DNA of 64,000 bases, taken from the NCBI RefSeq assembly GCF_010977575.1, contig NZ_CP048812.1, forward strand, positions 2,790,001 through 2,854,000, written 5' to 3'. Shown here in pieces: positions 45,881-53,947 of the stretch. The notes under the pieces are model-generated. The model ran no database searches. It saw only the letters and a program-made list of their open reading frames with translations, and was not told where the DNA came from. Both the position numbers and the translations under genes were made by a program. Numbering within the stretch: the first letter of the stretch is position 1; the number at the start of each line of letters is the position of its first letter. This DNA comes from Halomonas socia (GTDB lineage: Bacteria > Pseudomonadota > Gammaproteobacteria > Pseudomonadales > Halomonadaceae).

Positions 45881-47229
45881 GGTTCTTCGTCACTTCACGT
45901 GGATTTGGTCTGATCGAACAGGCGGCCCACCGGGCTGCCAATCAGGTAGATCATGGCGATGAAGTTGGCCTCGTTCCGGTAGCCGCGTGCGCGTGACCGA
46001 GCCGCCTGGAACAGGCCGTTCATGCCTTCCAGTCGTGCGTTGGTCAGTCCCGAGATCCAGCGCCTGACCACCGCGTCGGCATGGCGCTCCAGCGTCGCCA
46101 GGGCCTTCCCCATCGGCTTCAGGAGAGGCTTCTCGGAGACCGCCGCCTTCATGACCTTGAGGTAGTTCGTGATGCGCCACCGAGCCGCCCGCGGCGTCGG
46201 GGCCTTCTGGATCCAGCGCAGCTTCTCCTTGATCACCCAGGCATCTGACGTGGCGCTCTGGTCGGCCACCAGTTCCTGGAGCGCCGCCAGCTGCTTGGGC
46301 GTCAGGTTCTCGTTGTCCAGGCTCTTCAGCAGGGCCCAGCGCAGCGACTTGGGGTGCCCCTGCTCCCGGCGCTCCTTCTTGCGCACCTCGTCCAGCCTCT
46401 TGGTGAAGGTCTGAACGATATGGAACCAGTCGACCGTGACGTCGGCCTTGGGAAGATGCTCGGCCACGCCGCTGAGGAAGGCTTGTGACATGTCGCACAC
46501 GACCTCGACCACGTTGTCGGTGTCGCCGCCATGCGCCGCCAGGAAGGTGCTGAAGGCCTTGATGGCGTCCTTGCCGTGGCCGGGGACGGCGAAGATCACC
46601 GGCTCCTGCTTGCGCTGCATATCGAGGAACACCGTGACGTAGCGATGGCCGCGTCGGGACGCGGTTTCATCGACGCCGACGGTGGCCACGTTGCTCAGGT
46701 CCAACTCCCCCAGCATACGGCCCACGTAGTGATGCACGATGCGCCACAGTCGTTTGTCGGAGATCTCCAGCTGCCGGGAGACGGCTAGTACCGGCATCTC
46801 CTTGACCAGCGACATGGCGGCTTGCTCGAACAACAGGGTGAAGTCGCTGCCCGGCCGCGCCCAGGGCACCTCGATGCGTTTTACGCCATGTTCAGGGCAC
46901 TTGGTGCGAGGCACGCGAGCATGCAGGTAGCAGTGATGCTGGAAGAAATTCAGGTGCCGCCACGTCTTATCGGCGAAGTCGTGCGCCGGGCAGGCCTTGC
47001 CGCACTCCGGACAGGGGTAGAGGCTGCCACGCTCGGTCTCGACATAGAGGTCCAACCGGTGGGGAGACACGGAGGTATCCAGGTGCTGGTCCTTGAGGAT
47101 CCAGGGCGCTTCCAGGCCCAGGCCGAGGGTCAGAATCTGGGTGCCGTCCATGCCATGCCTCCTGTCGTCGTGGAGGTCATATCCTGGCCCAGCTCAGGGG
47201 GCGAATTCCACACCCAGCGTCGAAGAGCC
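45881..47229 (-). mobile_element. ISL3-family insertion sequence, complete
   Basis: A 1349-bp element with imperfect terminal inverted repeats starting GGTTCTTCG (left) and GGCTCTTCG (right end read inward). The 8-bp direct duplication AAATTTCA is at 45873-45880 and 47230-47237. One transposase gene fills it. It sits inside attC3 between the inner stem and the right core. Confidence 0.9.
45895..47151 (-). CDS. ISL3-family transposase
   Basis: A 418-residue DDE transposase. The N-terminal zinc-ribbon (YPCPECGKACPAHDF, with CPEHG further on) and helix-turn-helix are followed by the catalytic core: VGVDETASRRGHRYVTV carries the first Asp, VCDMSQAFLSG the second and the RLEGMNGLFQAARSRARGYRN segment the final Glu. 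Full length and intact, with both ends of the element present, so it may still move. Confidence 0.92.
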   Translation of the reverse strand: MDGTQILTLGLGLEAPWILKDQHLDTSVSPHRLDLYVETERGSLYPCPECGKACPAHDFADKTWRHLNFFQHHCYLHARVPRTKCPEHGVKRIEVPWARPGSDFTLLFEQAAMSLVKEMPVLAVSRQLEISDKRLWRIVHHYVGRMLGELDLSNVATVGVDETASRRGHRYVTVFLDMQRKQEPVIFAVPGHGKDAIKAFSTFLAAHGGDTDNVVEVVCDMSQAFLSGVAEHLPKADVTVDWFHIVQTFTKRLDEVRKKERREQGHPKSLRWALLKSLDNENLTPKQLAALQELVADQSATSDAWVIKEKLRWIQKAPTPRAARWRITNYLKVMKAAVSEKPLLKPMGKALATLERHADAVVRRWISGLTNARLEGMNGLFQAARSRARGYRNEANFIAMIYLIGSPVGRLFDQTKST

Positions 47230-47237
47230 AAATTTCA

Positions 47238-47246
47238 GCGTTATGC
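47238..47246 (+). other. attC3, right part
   Basis: GC followed by GTTATGC (47240-47246), restoring attC3 once the element and one duplication copy are removed. Confidence 0.75.
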
Positions 47247-47474
47247 CTTGTCAGTGCTTCGGAGTATTGCTAAAGTAAGAGAGTCGAAAAAGACAGGGCG
47301 GTATGGTTAGTCCGTCCGTTTCCCGAAGGGGAAGCTCTGTTTGGTTCGCCAAACCCACGACCTTCGCCCAGCGTGCAAGTGCATGTTGGGAAGGGTTGTG
47401 GTGTATCCTTCCTTGTCATGGCTTTCTTGCTGGGCGATGTTGAACATCAACATCTGAAATGCGGAGAAAGCATC

Positions 47475-47897
47475 ATGAAACCTAGAATCTCACTTGTAAC
47501 GCTTGCTGTCGAAAGCCTCGATCGTTCCTTAAATTTTTACCGCGACGGCCTCGGTCTTGAAACTCAAGGTATTGTCGGTGAAGAGTTTGAACATGGGGCG
47601 GTAGCATTCTTTGATCTCGAATCGAATCTGAAGCTGGCTATTTATCCTCGCGAACACCTTGCTAAAGATTCTGGCTTACCACAGGGAAAACCGAATCCAA
47701 CGGAATTCAGCATTGCTCACAATGTGTCCTCTAAATCTGAAGTAGATGAGGTTATGTTACAGGCTGGAAACAGTGGTGGCACAATTGTTAAACCTGCACA
47801 AGACACGTTCTGGGGTGGTTACGCTGGCTACTTTCAAGATCCCGATGGGCACCTTTGGGAAGTGGCTTATAATCCCGAGTGGATAGTGCCAGAGTAA
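47475..47897 (+). CDS. VOC/glyoxalase-fold protein (cassette 4)
   Basis: A 140-residue VOC protein (PRISLVTLAVESLDRSLNFYRDGLG, YAGYFQDPDGHLWEVAYNPEW). ATG 47475 lies 9 bases after GGAGAA. The domain is a metal-binding fold used by glyoxalases and extradiol dioxygenases; the specific role is unknown. The 228-bp leader (47247-47474) has several small hairpins but no frame. Confidence 0.82.
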   Translation: MKPRISLVTLAVESLDRSLNFYRDGLGLETQGIVGEEFEHGAVAFFDLESNLKLAIYPREHLAKDSGLPQGKPNPTEFSIAHNVSSKSEVDEVMLQAGNSGGTIVKPAQDTFWGGYAGYFQDPDGHLWEVAYNPEWIVPE

Positions 47898-47898
47898 G

Positions 47899-47924
47899 GC
47901 ATAACAAAGCCGTGCACCGGATGC
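47899..47924 (+). other. attC4, left part (interrupted by IS3 element)
   Basis: GCATAAC at 47899-47905 plus the first arm. The right part is 49198-49249. Joined, the site is 78 bp. Confidence 0.8.
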
Positions 47925-49194
47925 TGGACTTCCCCCACTCCAGTGGACACGCATCGATAACTCCCAGATAGGAGAGAACCGATGCCCGAGATGATTACGG
48001 GGAAGAAAACACAGCGGTACAGCACTGAGTTCAAAGTCAAAGCAGTGGAATGGAGCCATCAAGCCCACCGGAGCGTCAAAGGGGTTGCCGAAGCGCTGGA
48101 TATTCACCCCTTCATGCTGTCACGCTGGCGAAAGGAATACCGAGAGGGACAGTTCGCCATGAAACGGGTCAAGAAAGCCCCAACTGATGCTAAGCAGAAG
48201 ATCCAGGAGCAGGATGAAGTCGCTCGCCTGAAGCGCCGCGTATCGGAGCTTGAGGAGGAGAATGACATCCTAAAAAAGTTTCAACGTTTTCAGGCAGAGG
48301 AACGACGGAAGCGTTCCGGTTCGTCTGGAAACACCGAGGACAGCACGAGGTAAAGGCACTGTGTCGCCACCTGAACATCTCTCGGTCTGGCTACTACGCT
48401 TGGGCAAACCGGAAGCCCAGCCAGAGAGCCGCTGACAATGCAGACCTGCTGTTGAAGGTCCGCAGGGTCTACAACGACAGCAAGGGCCGTTATGGCAGTC
48501 CTCGGGTTTATCAGGCCCTGCGCCGAGAAGGTCTTGTGGTGGGTGAGAACCGGGTGGCCAGACTGATGAGGGAGTGGGGTATGAAGGCCCGAGTCACGCG
48601 TGTCTATCGCCGCCTGAGCAAACGTCGGGATGATCTGAAAGCCCTGCCAAATTACCGGCTCGAGGCCAAAAAGCCGGTTGCGGTAAACCAGCAGTGGAGC
48701 AGCGACGTCACCTACATCAAGCTGGGTAAAAAATACGTGTTTCTGGCGGTGGTACTGGACCTATTCTCACGTCGAATCATCAGCTGGCGCTTGGGAGAGA
48801 GTCTGAGCGCAGACTTTGCCCGAGCTACCCTGCGTGAGGCCTTCAGAAGCCGTAGTCCAGCACCTGACCTGCTGTTCCACACGGATCGTGGCATCGAGTA
48901 CCGGGCTCACAAGACCCAGGCGCTGCTGAATCATCACCGGGTACGGCACAGCATGAACCGCCCGGGACGGTGTACTGATAATGCCGAAGTGGAGTCGTTC
49001 TTCAAAACGCTGAAGGGAGAATTGCTGCACGCCACCAGCTTCATGACGTTGCGTCAGCTACGCAAGCATATCAGGGACTATATTGATGGCTACTATAACA
49101 GCCATCGGCTGCACAGTGGCCTTGGTTACCGGACTCCGGTAGAGTTCGAGGAGGTTAACTGATGGGGCGTGTCCACTTTTCTGGAGGAAGTCCA
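47925..49194 (+). mobile_element. IS3-family insertion sequence, complete
   Basis: A 1270-bp element bounded by TGGACTTCC inverted ends (left TGGACTTCCCCC, right read inward TGGACTTCCTCC), with TGC duplicated at 47922-47924 and 49195-49197. It carries orfA and orfB in the usual shifted frames and lies inside attC4. Confidence 0.88.
47982..49162 (+). CDS. IS3-family transposase OrfAB
   Basis: OrfA (47982-48353) encodes a 123-residue helix-turn-helix and leucine-zipper protein (KVKAVEWSHQAHRSVKGVAEAL, LKRRVSELEEENDIL). The slippery A6G at 48272-48278 permits a -1 frameshift into OrfB, whose DDE core has DVTYIKLGKKYVFLAVVLDL, FHTDRGIEY and NAEVESFFKTLKGE. The fused product would be about 393 residues. 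All motifs are intact. Frameshifting is normal for this family. Confidence 0.88.
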
Positions 49195-49197
49195 TGC

Positions 49198-49249
49198 CAA
49201 AAGCGTCGCTCACGCGCCACTTTTGGCACCGGTGACGGCAGCGTTAGGC
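49198..49249 (+). other. attC4, right part
   Basis: Ends in GTTAGGC (49243-49249). Confidence 0.78.
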
Positions 49250-49263
49250 TAATGGAAGTTAAG

Positions 49264-49731
49264 ATGAATATTCGAACTGCAAGGGAAGCCGACCTGCCAG
49301 AGGTCATGCGTCTACTTCATCAGATCAATAGCGAGCATCACGACCATGCGCCAGCCGTTTTCGCGAGTCCGGATCAAGATGAACCAGATCACTGGCTTAA
49401 GCAGATACTTGATTCCGGCCAGTTGTTTCTTGTCGCCGAATCGGCTGCAAGCATTGTGGGTTTTATCACGGCCATCATTACGACCAATTCGGACATACCC
49501 TTCCTATCCCACCACAAGGTCTGTCGTATTGGCACAATCGTCGTGGATCTACGACAACGGCGCTCCGGGATTGGACAACTCTTGATGGCAGAAGCCGAGA
49601 GTTGGGCTGCAACGATGGGTGCCAAGGAAATCCGACTGGAGGTAATGGAGTTCAACCAACGAGCGGTATCGTTTTACGCGAATGGCGGGTATGAAACACA
49701 ATCACGGATCATGTCAAAGGCAATCGCCTAA
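49264..49731 (+). CDS. GNAT-family acetyltransferase (cassette 5)
   Basis: A 155-residue GNAT protein: MNIRTAREADLPEVMRLLHQ at the N terminus, IGTIVVDLRQRRSGIGQLLMAEAE (the acetyl-CoA site R/Q-x-x-G-x-G/A) and FNQRAVSFYANGGY at the C terminus. ATG 49264 follows GGAAG; ATG 49252 would add four residues. The substrate is unknown; cassette-borne members often acetylate drugs or proteins. The gene runs into attC5. Confidence 0.87.
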   Translation: MNIRTAREADLPEVMRLLHQINSEHHDHAPAVFASPDQDEPDHWLKQILDSGQLFLVAESAASIVGFITAIITTNSDIPFLSHHKVCRIGTIVVDLRQRRSGIGQLLMAEAESWAATMGAKEIRLEVMEFNQRAVSFYANGGYETQSRIMSKAIA

Positions 49732-49785
49732 CAAAGCCAGCCAAGGCGACGCTAAAAGACAGCGCGCTTGCTGGCGGCGTTATGT
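49726..49785 (+). other. attC5 recombination site
   Basis: 60 bp, GCCTAAC to GTTATGT. Confidence 0.83.
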
Positions 49786-49823
49786 TTCTCTCTGCCATCA
49801 GCATCCAGGTGAAGAAACTCTAG

Positions 49824-50672
49824 ATGAACAGTAATATTACATATCAATCAGATAATTATGACCGACAGTCACAAAGATTCGTAATTCCTTTGTATATCAA
49901 AGATGAATTAGGAAACTATGAATATTCATCCACTGGCACACTCGTTAGGTATAAAGGGCATCATTTTATAATCTTCGCAGCGCATGCATTAGGCGTTGGA
50001 GCAGCATTTGAGAGTGTATATACATTTGGTGCTGATGGAGACTTTCATCAGATCAAGAGCCTTGCAATAGGCCATCAAATATTCGAGAAAGAAGATATAG
50101 TTATTGTTGATTGCTTTAACCAAGCGTTGGAAAATAAAAACTACTTCAACATTGATATAAAAAGCATGCATGGGTTTGATAAAAAACATTTTGCATGGAC
50201 AGGGTTTCCTGTGAGCATGTCCAAATCAAAAAAGGTACATAAAAGTAACTCTCAAGAAACCTTAAAAAATAAATTTGTATATATTGATGAGAGCGGAAGC
50301 TATTTTAAAAATGCTAAGTACTTTACGATAATATCGAAAATTTCAAGTGACAATAAAATTCAAATCTCAGGAACTTATGATAGAAAGAATGCCAAATTGA
50401 AATACAAAGACGATGTAAGTATGGGACCTCACCCGCAAGGCATGAGTGGTGGTGCCATGTACTTTTTTTCGAAAAATCAGATATTAAAAGCAAGCCTTGA
50501 CGACACCTTCCGATTTGCAGGTATAGGTATCGAATACAAAAAAGATAACTCGATTATTGGTGTTCCTAGACTAAAAATCATTGAGTTAATAGAAAAATTC
50601 GATAGTGAAAATCCTATGCAATTTAATCTGGTTCAAAATGGCCAGATCGAGGTAGAGGCAACCGAAACATAA
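49824..50672 (+). CDS. trypsin-like serine protease domain protein (cassette 6)
   Basis: A 282-residue protein. A likely catalytic triad is visible: His54 (IIFAAHAL), Asp91 (KEDIVIVD) and Ser208 (HPQGMSGGAM). The spacing suits chymotrypsin-fold trypsin-like peptidases. No signal peptide, so cytosolic. Trypsin-like proteases act in several phage-defence systems, but here the gene stands alone; its target is unknown. Confidence 0.75.
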   Translation: MNSNITYQSDNYDRQSQRFVIPLYIKDELGNYEYSSTGTLVRYKGHHFIIFAAHALGVGAAFESVYTFGADGDFHQIKSLAIGHQIFEKEDIVIVDCFNQALENKNYFNIDIKSMHGFDKKHFAWTGFPVSMSKSKKVHKSNSQETLKNKFVYIDESGSYFKNAKYFTIISKISSDNKIQISGTYDRKNAKLKYKDDVSMGPHPQGMSGGAMYFFSKNQILKASLDDTFRFAGIGIEYKKDNSIIGVPRLKIIELIEKFDSENPMQFNLVQNGQIEVEATET

Positions 50673-50747
50673 CAAGGCCAGTCTGTCCGATACCCAACGC
50701 CTACGCTCACGCGTAGGCGTTGGGTGCGGCAGCTGGCAACGTTAATT
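50667..50747 (+). other. attC6 recombination site
   Basis: 81 bp, ACATAAC to GTTAATT, with a strong inner palindrome (ACCCAACGCCTACG pairs with CGTAGGCGTTGGGT). Confidence 0.85.
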
Positions 50748-50763
50748 TGCACAAGGAGTCATA

Positions 50764-51354
50764 GTGACATTCTCAGACATGCTAAATGACGACGTCACTC
50801 TTCTGAAAAAGAACGGTGATCGAGTAGAAGGAATTAAAGCCAGCGTTCAGGGAGAGATGATCTTCATCAATCGCTCTGATATTTTGATCGAAACCGGTGA
50901 CCTTATTCAGCGGAACATGTCTAACGGCGGAGAAGAGACCTACGAGGTTATCGATCCGGGGTTTCATGAAAGCTTCCATGGTATTGAAGCACACTACCAA
51001 ATGACCCATCGAAAGCTTGGTTTACCAGAAGCCAAGGCGGCAGTTCAGAGCATCACGTATCACATATCCGGGCCAAACGCTCGGGTCAACAATCACTCCA
51101 CGGACAATTCAGTAAATACGGTTAATATTAATCCCGATGTCGCCGAGCATATTTCGATGTTGCGACAGGAAGTGAAGCGCCTTCTACCAAATAAGGAGCA
51201 GAAACCGGCCCTTGAAGTGGTTGATGCTATCGAGGGCCAGTTCGAATCAAGCGCACCTAGCAAGGTTGTCGTGAAAACGCTCCTGGGCGCTTTGCCGAGT
51301 GCCGGTAGCATTGCCTCAATTGGCTCATTTCTTCTCTCGGCGTTGGGTGGCTGA
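50764..51354 (+). CDS. conserved hypothetical protein with Asn-rich motif (cassette 7)
   Basis: A 196-residue protein starting at GTG 50764, 5 bases after AAGGAG. The N-terminal half (LLKKNGDRVEGIKASVQG, ILIETGDLIQRNMSNGGEETYEVIDPGFHE) is a compact beta domain. A central TYHISGPNARVNNHSTDNSV segment is rich in evenly spaced Asn and could oligomerise. The C terminus ends in a hydrophobic Gly/Ala/Ser helix (LPSAGSIASIGSFLLSAL). No function assigned. Confidence 0.6.
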   Translation: MTFSDMLNDDVTLLKKNGDRVEGIKASVQGEMIFINRSDILIETGDLIQRNMSNGGEETYEVIDPGFHESFHGIEAHYQMTHRKLGLPEAKAAVQSITYHISGPNARVNNHSTDNSVNTVNINPDVAEHISMLRQEVKRLLPNKEQKPALEVVDAIEGQFESSAPSKVVVKTLLGALPSAGSIASIGSFLLSALGG

Positions 51355-51360
51355 GGTGCA

Positions 51361-51444
51361 AATTAACAAGTGCAGGCACGGCGACGCCCACTACAATGCG
51401 CCTTCGGCTCCATTTCGTGGGCGCGCATGCTGCAAGCGTTAGAA
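51361..51444 (+). other. attC7 recombination site
   Basis: 84 bp, AATTAAC (imperfect left core) to GTTAGAA. Confidence 0.8.
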
Positions 51445-51452
51445 GGAGAGAC

Positions 51453-51935
51453 ATGGATACGGCATTCCGGCACCTTCATATGCCAAGTGAGCTGGCGTGT
51501 GAGTTTCTGGCGGTGTTCGCCCGGATGGAGTATGCACTAAAAGCGACAAGATTCGCGGTTCGGAATGGGCGCGATGTTTCTGCCTCTTGGGATCGATTTG
51601 CCAATGAGGCCCATGGACGGTTCCATACTGAAGCCAGTAAGGAGTTGAAAGCAGCCGTTGATTTTCTTTGGAACTGTCCTCCCCGCAAACAGTTCCTTGC
51701 TGACGATGAGCGAGTCCGCTTTCGGGATTTTGAAATCGATCCAGCGCAACGCAAACTTCAGCAACTGATACTGATGGTTCGAACCGTGAGAAGTAATCTA
51801 TTTCACGGTGGTAAACACCTGCCAGATGGTGAATCGGAGCCATGGCGGAACGAATGGCTAGTTCGCTCATCGTTGGTTCTACTGCGGGAATGTGCCCAGT
51901 TGGTAGATGATGTACGAGAGGCCTATGAGCGATAG
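51453..51935 (+). CDS. HEPN-motif protein (cassette 8)
   Basis: A 160-residue helical protein from ATG 51453 (GAAGGAGAG just before). It carries an R-x4-H motif (Arg113 to His118 in VRSNLFHGG), the hallmark of HEPN ribonucleases. Without a nucleotidyltransferase partner in the cassette it may be an accessory or stand-alone RNase. Confidence 0.65.
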   Translation: MDTAFRHLHMPSELACEFLAVFARMEYALKATRFAVRNGRDVSASWDRFANEAHGRFHTEASKELKAAVDFLWNCPPRKQFLADDERVRFRDFEIDPAQRKLQQLILMVRTVRSNLFHGGKHLPDGESEPWRNEWLVRSSLVLLRECAQLVDDVREAYER

Positions 51936-51938
51936 CCC

Positions 51939-52022
51939 TTCTAACAAGGCCAAGCACCGCGACAGCTTTTCTGTTGCGGCTTCGCCTCCACTCCAAAGCT
52001 GCCCGTGTTGGCAGTGTTATGC
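51939..52022 (+). other. attC8 recombination site
   Basis: 84 bp, TTCTAAC to GTTATGC. Nearly identical to attC11 and attC17. Confidence 0.87.
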
Positions 52023-52079
52023 GATCGCAAGTGCTGACCGAGCAACCAAAATGACGTGAACCTTCAGGAAGGTGAATAA

Positions 52080-53177
52080 ATGAAAATAATTTCGATATTT
52101 AACAACAAAGGCGGAGTTGGTAAATCTACTTTAACCTACCATCTAGGTGCTGCTTTAGCTGAGAAAGGAAAGAAAGTTTTATTGATCGACCTTGATCCTC
52201 AGTCTAATTTGACTTTGTACGGCCTTTCTGAAGATCATTTAGAGCAAATATGGAATTCAGAAGACGACTATATTAGTGACTATAAATATGCCAAATCAAA
52301 AATTAATGACGATCAGTTTGAAATCTTCCAAAAATCCCATCATTCGATACATTATCTTTTAAAGCCTATTGAGGATGGCGAATCAGAAGAGAAAGAATTG
52401 TCTGAACCAGTTTCTCTTAGGTCTAACCTAGATCTGATACCAGGTCGGTTAACCCTTCACTTGTTCGAAAATAAATTAGCGAAACACTGGAGCGAGGCGT
52501 TTTTAGGCGAGCCTCAGGCAATAAGAATTGTCACTTCAGTACGAAAGATATGTGAAGACTATTCCAAAAAACTTGGCTACGATATTACCCTTATTGACAC
52601 ATCACCTAGCCTTGGCTCACTTAATAAAGTAATTATTTCGAGCGCTGACTCGATAATTATACCTTGTGCTCCTGATATGTTTTCTGACTATGGAATTAGA
52701 AATATTGGAAATGCTCTTTCCGTATGGAGTAAAGAGTTCAATACGATGTATTCTCTGCTGTCAGACAGTAAAAGAGAATACTTTCCCAGTAAATTTGTTA
52801 AGCTTTTAGGGTACACAGTTTACAATGCTAAAAAGAGGTCTGATGCACCTAACGATCTAAATATAGCGCTCGCACACTATAACTATGCAAGAAAAATTCC
52901 CCAGACTATAAAAAGCTTCATCCCAAGTGATTGCTTACTGAATGCGGGGCAAAAATATTTTGACAGTTCAATAGGTGATAACTCCGTAATCCATGGTCAT
53001 GGCACTCTCCCAACAATGGCCCAGAAGTTTAAAGCCCCGATGTGGGAGGTTCCAAACCTTCCAGAATTGGGTGAAGAAAAAGGGACGATAAAGGGGAATG
53101 CTGGTAGCTATTACGATACTCGAGATGGCTATATAAAGCTTGCTGATGACGTCTTGGGAAGATTGGAGTTGCTCTAA
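52080..53177 (+). CDS. ParA/MinD-like ATPase (cassette 9, gene 1)
   Basis: A 365-residue ATPase. The deviant Walker A KGGVGKST (residues 10-17) is in NNKGGVGKSTLTYHLGA, Walker A' is LLIDLDPQ and the switch DTSPSLGSLN is in the middle. The N-terminal half is ParA-like; the C-terminal part (about 230-365) is an uncommon extension. It is followed after one base by a RelA/SpoT-domain gene in the same cassette, so it is probably a sensor or regulator of that enzyme, not a plasmid partition protein. Confidence 0.78.
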   Translation: MKIISIFNNKGGVGKSTLTYHLGAALAEKGKKVLLIDLDPQSNLTLYGLSEDHLEQIWNSEDDYISDYKYAKSKINDDQFEIFQKSHHSIHYLLKPIEDGESEEKELSEPVSLRSNLDLIPGRLTLHLFENKLAKHWSEAFLGEPQAIRIVTSVRKICEDYSKKLGYDITLIDTSPSLGSLNKVIISSADSIIIPCAPDMFSDYGIRNIGNALSVWSKEFNTMYSLLSDSKREYFPSKFVKLLGYTVYNAKKRSDAPNDLNIALAHYNYARKIPQTIKSFIPSDCLLNAGQKYFDSSIGDNSVIHGHGTLPTMAQKFKAPMWEVPNLPELGEEKGTIKGNAGSYYDTRDGYIKLADDVLGRLELL

Positions 53178-53178
53178 T

Positions 53179-53868
53179 ATGGAACCTGTCAATTTAGATG
53201 CGGCGATAAAAATCATTGAAGACGATATTCATTCCTACGAGTTACTCCATGATAAATTTTTGTCTTATATAAATAGAGACCCTGAGCTAAAAAAATTAGT
53301 GCATAGCTATAAGTCAAGATTTAAGGATCTTGGTCATCTAAAAAGTAAAATCGAGAGGAAGAATCATGAGGATTCGATGTTGTCTACAGATGATCAGAGA
53401 GGGCCTATCACGCAAGACAACATAAAAGATAGAATTACGGATATTTGTGGGATTCGAATACTCCATCTGTATATTGGCCAGTTTGAGGAAATCCATAAAG
53501 CTCTAATGAAATATGTTGATTCAGGAGAGCTTGCTCTTTTTGAGTCGCCAAAAGCATACACATGGGATCCTGAATATTCCAAGAGATTTGAGGCGTTAGG
53601 TGTCTCCCCAAAGCTCAAAGACAGTTTTTATACCAGCGTACATTATGTGTTTAAACCTAGAGCAGATAGCAATATCACCTGCGAGGTGCAGGTTCGCACT
53701 TTGTTTGAAGAAGTGTGGGGCGAAATTGATCATGCCTTTAATTATCCTGAACCATCTAAAAGCAAGGTTGTTCAGGAGCAGCTCAAAGTTTTAGCTCGAG
53801 TCGTGGGTGCAGGAACGAGGCTTTCTGATTCAATATATGAGCTAAACCATCTTCAAAATGCTAAATGA
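53179..53868 (+). CDS. RelA/SpoT-domain synthetase-like protein (cassette 9, gene 2)
   Basis: A 229-residue protein. The RelA/SpoT nucleotide pyrophosphokinase fold is seen in RITDICGIRILHLYIG, DSFYTSVHYVFKP and CEVQVRTLFEEVWGEIDHAF. There is no HD hydrolase or TGS domain, so it resembles small alarmone synthetases, including toxic ones that make ppApp or modify tRNA. ATG 53179 lies 1 base after the ATPase stop. Confidence 0.8.
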   Translation: MEPVNLDAAIKIIEDDIHSYELLHDKFLSYINRDPELKKLVHSYKSRFKDLGHLKSKIERKNHEDSMLSTDDQRGPITQDNIKDRITDICGIRILHLYIGQFEEIHKALMKYVDSGELALFESPKAYTWDPEYSKRFEALGVSPKLKDSFYTSVHYVFKPRADSNITCEVQVRTLFEEVWGEIDHAFNYPEPSKSKVVQEQLKVLARVVGAGTRLSDSIYELNHLQNAK

Positions 53869-53871
53869 GAT

Positions 53872-53926
53872 GCATAACAAGTGGTTCCAGGTGACGCCTA
53901 CGGCGCTCCTGAACCAAGCGTTATGC
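53872..53926 (+). other. attC9 recombination site
   Basis: 55 bp, the shortest in the array, GCATAAC to GTTATGC. Confidence 0.82.
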
Positions 53927-53947
53927 CTATTAATTTGAGTTGGTCTT

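Noticed and set aside
46326-46532. Extra small genes within the ISL3 element
   Set aside because: They overlap the transposase in other frames and show only low-complexity sequence.
52080-53177. ParA-like gene as evidence of plasmid origin
   Set aside because: No parB, parS or replication gene nearby, and the gene is enclosed with a RelA/SpoT gene between two attC sites.
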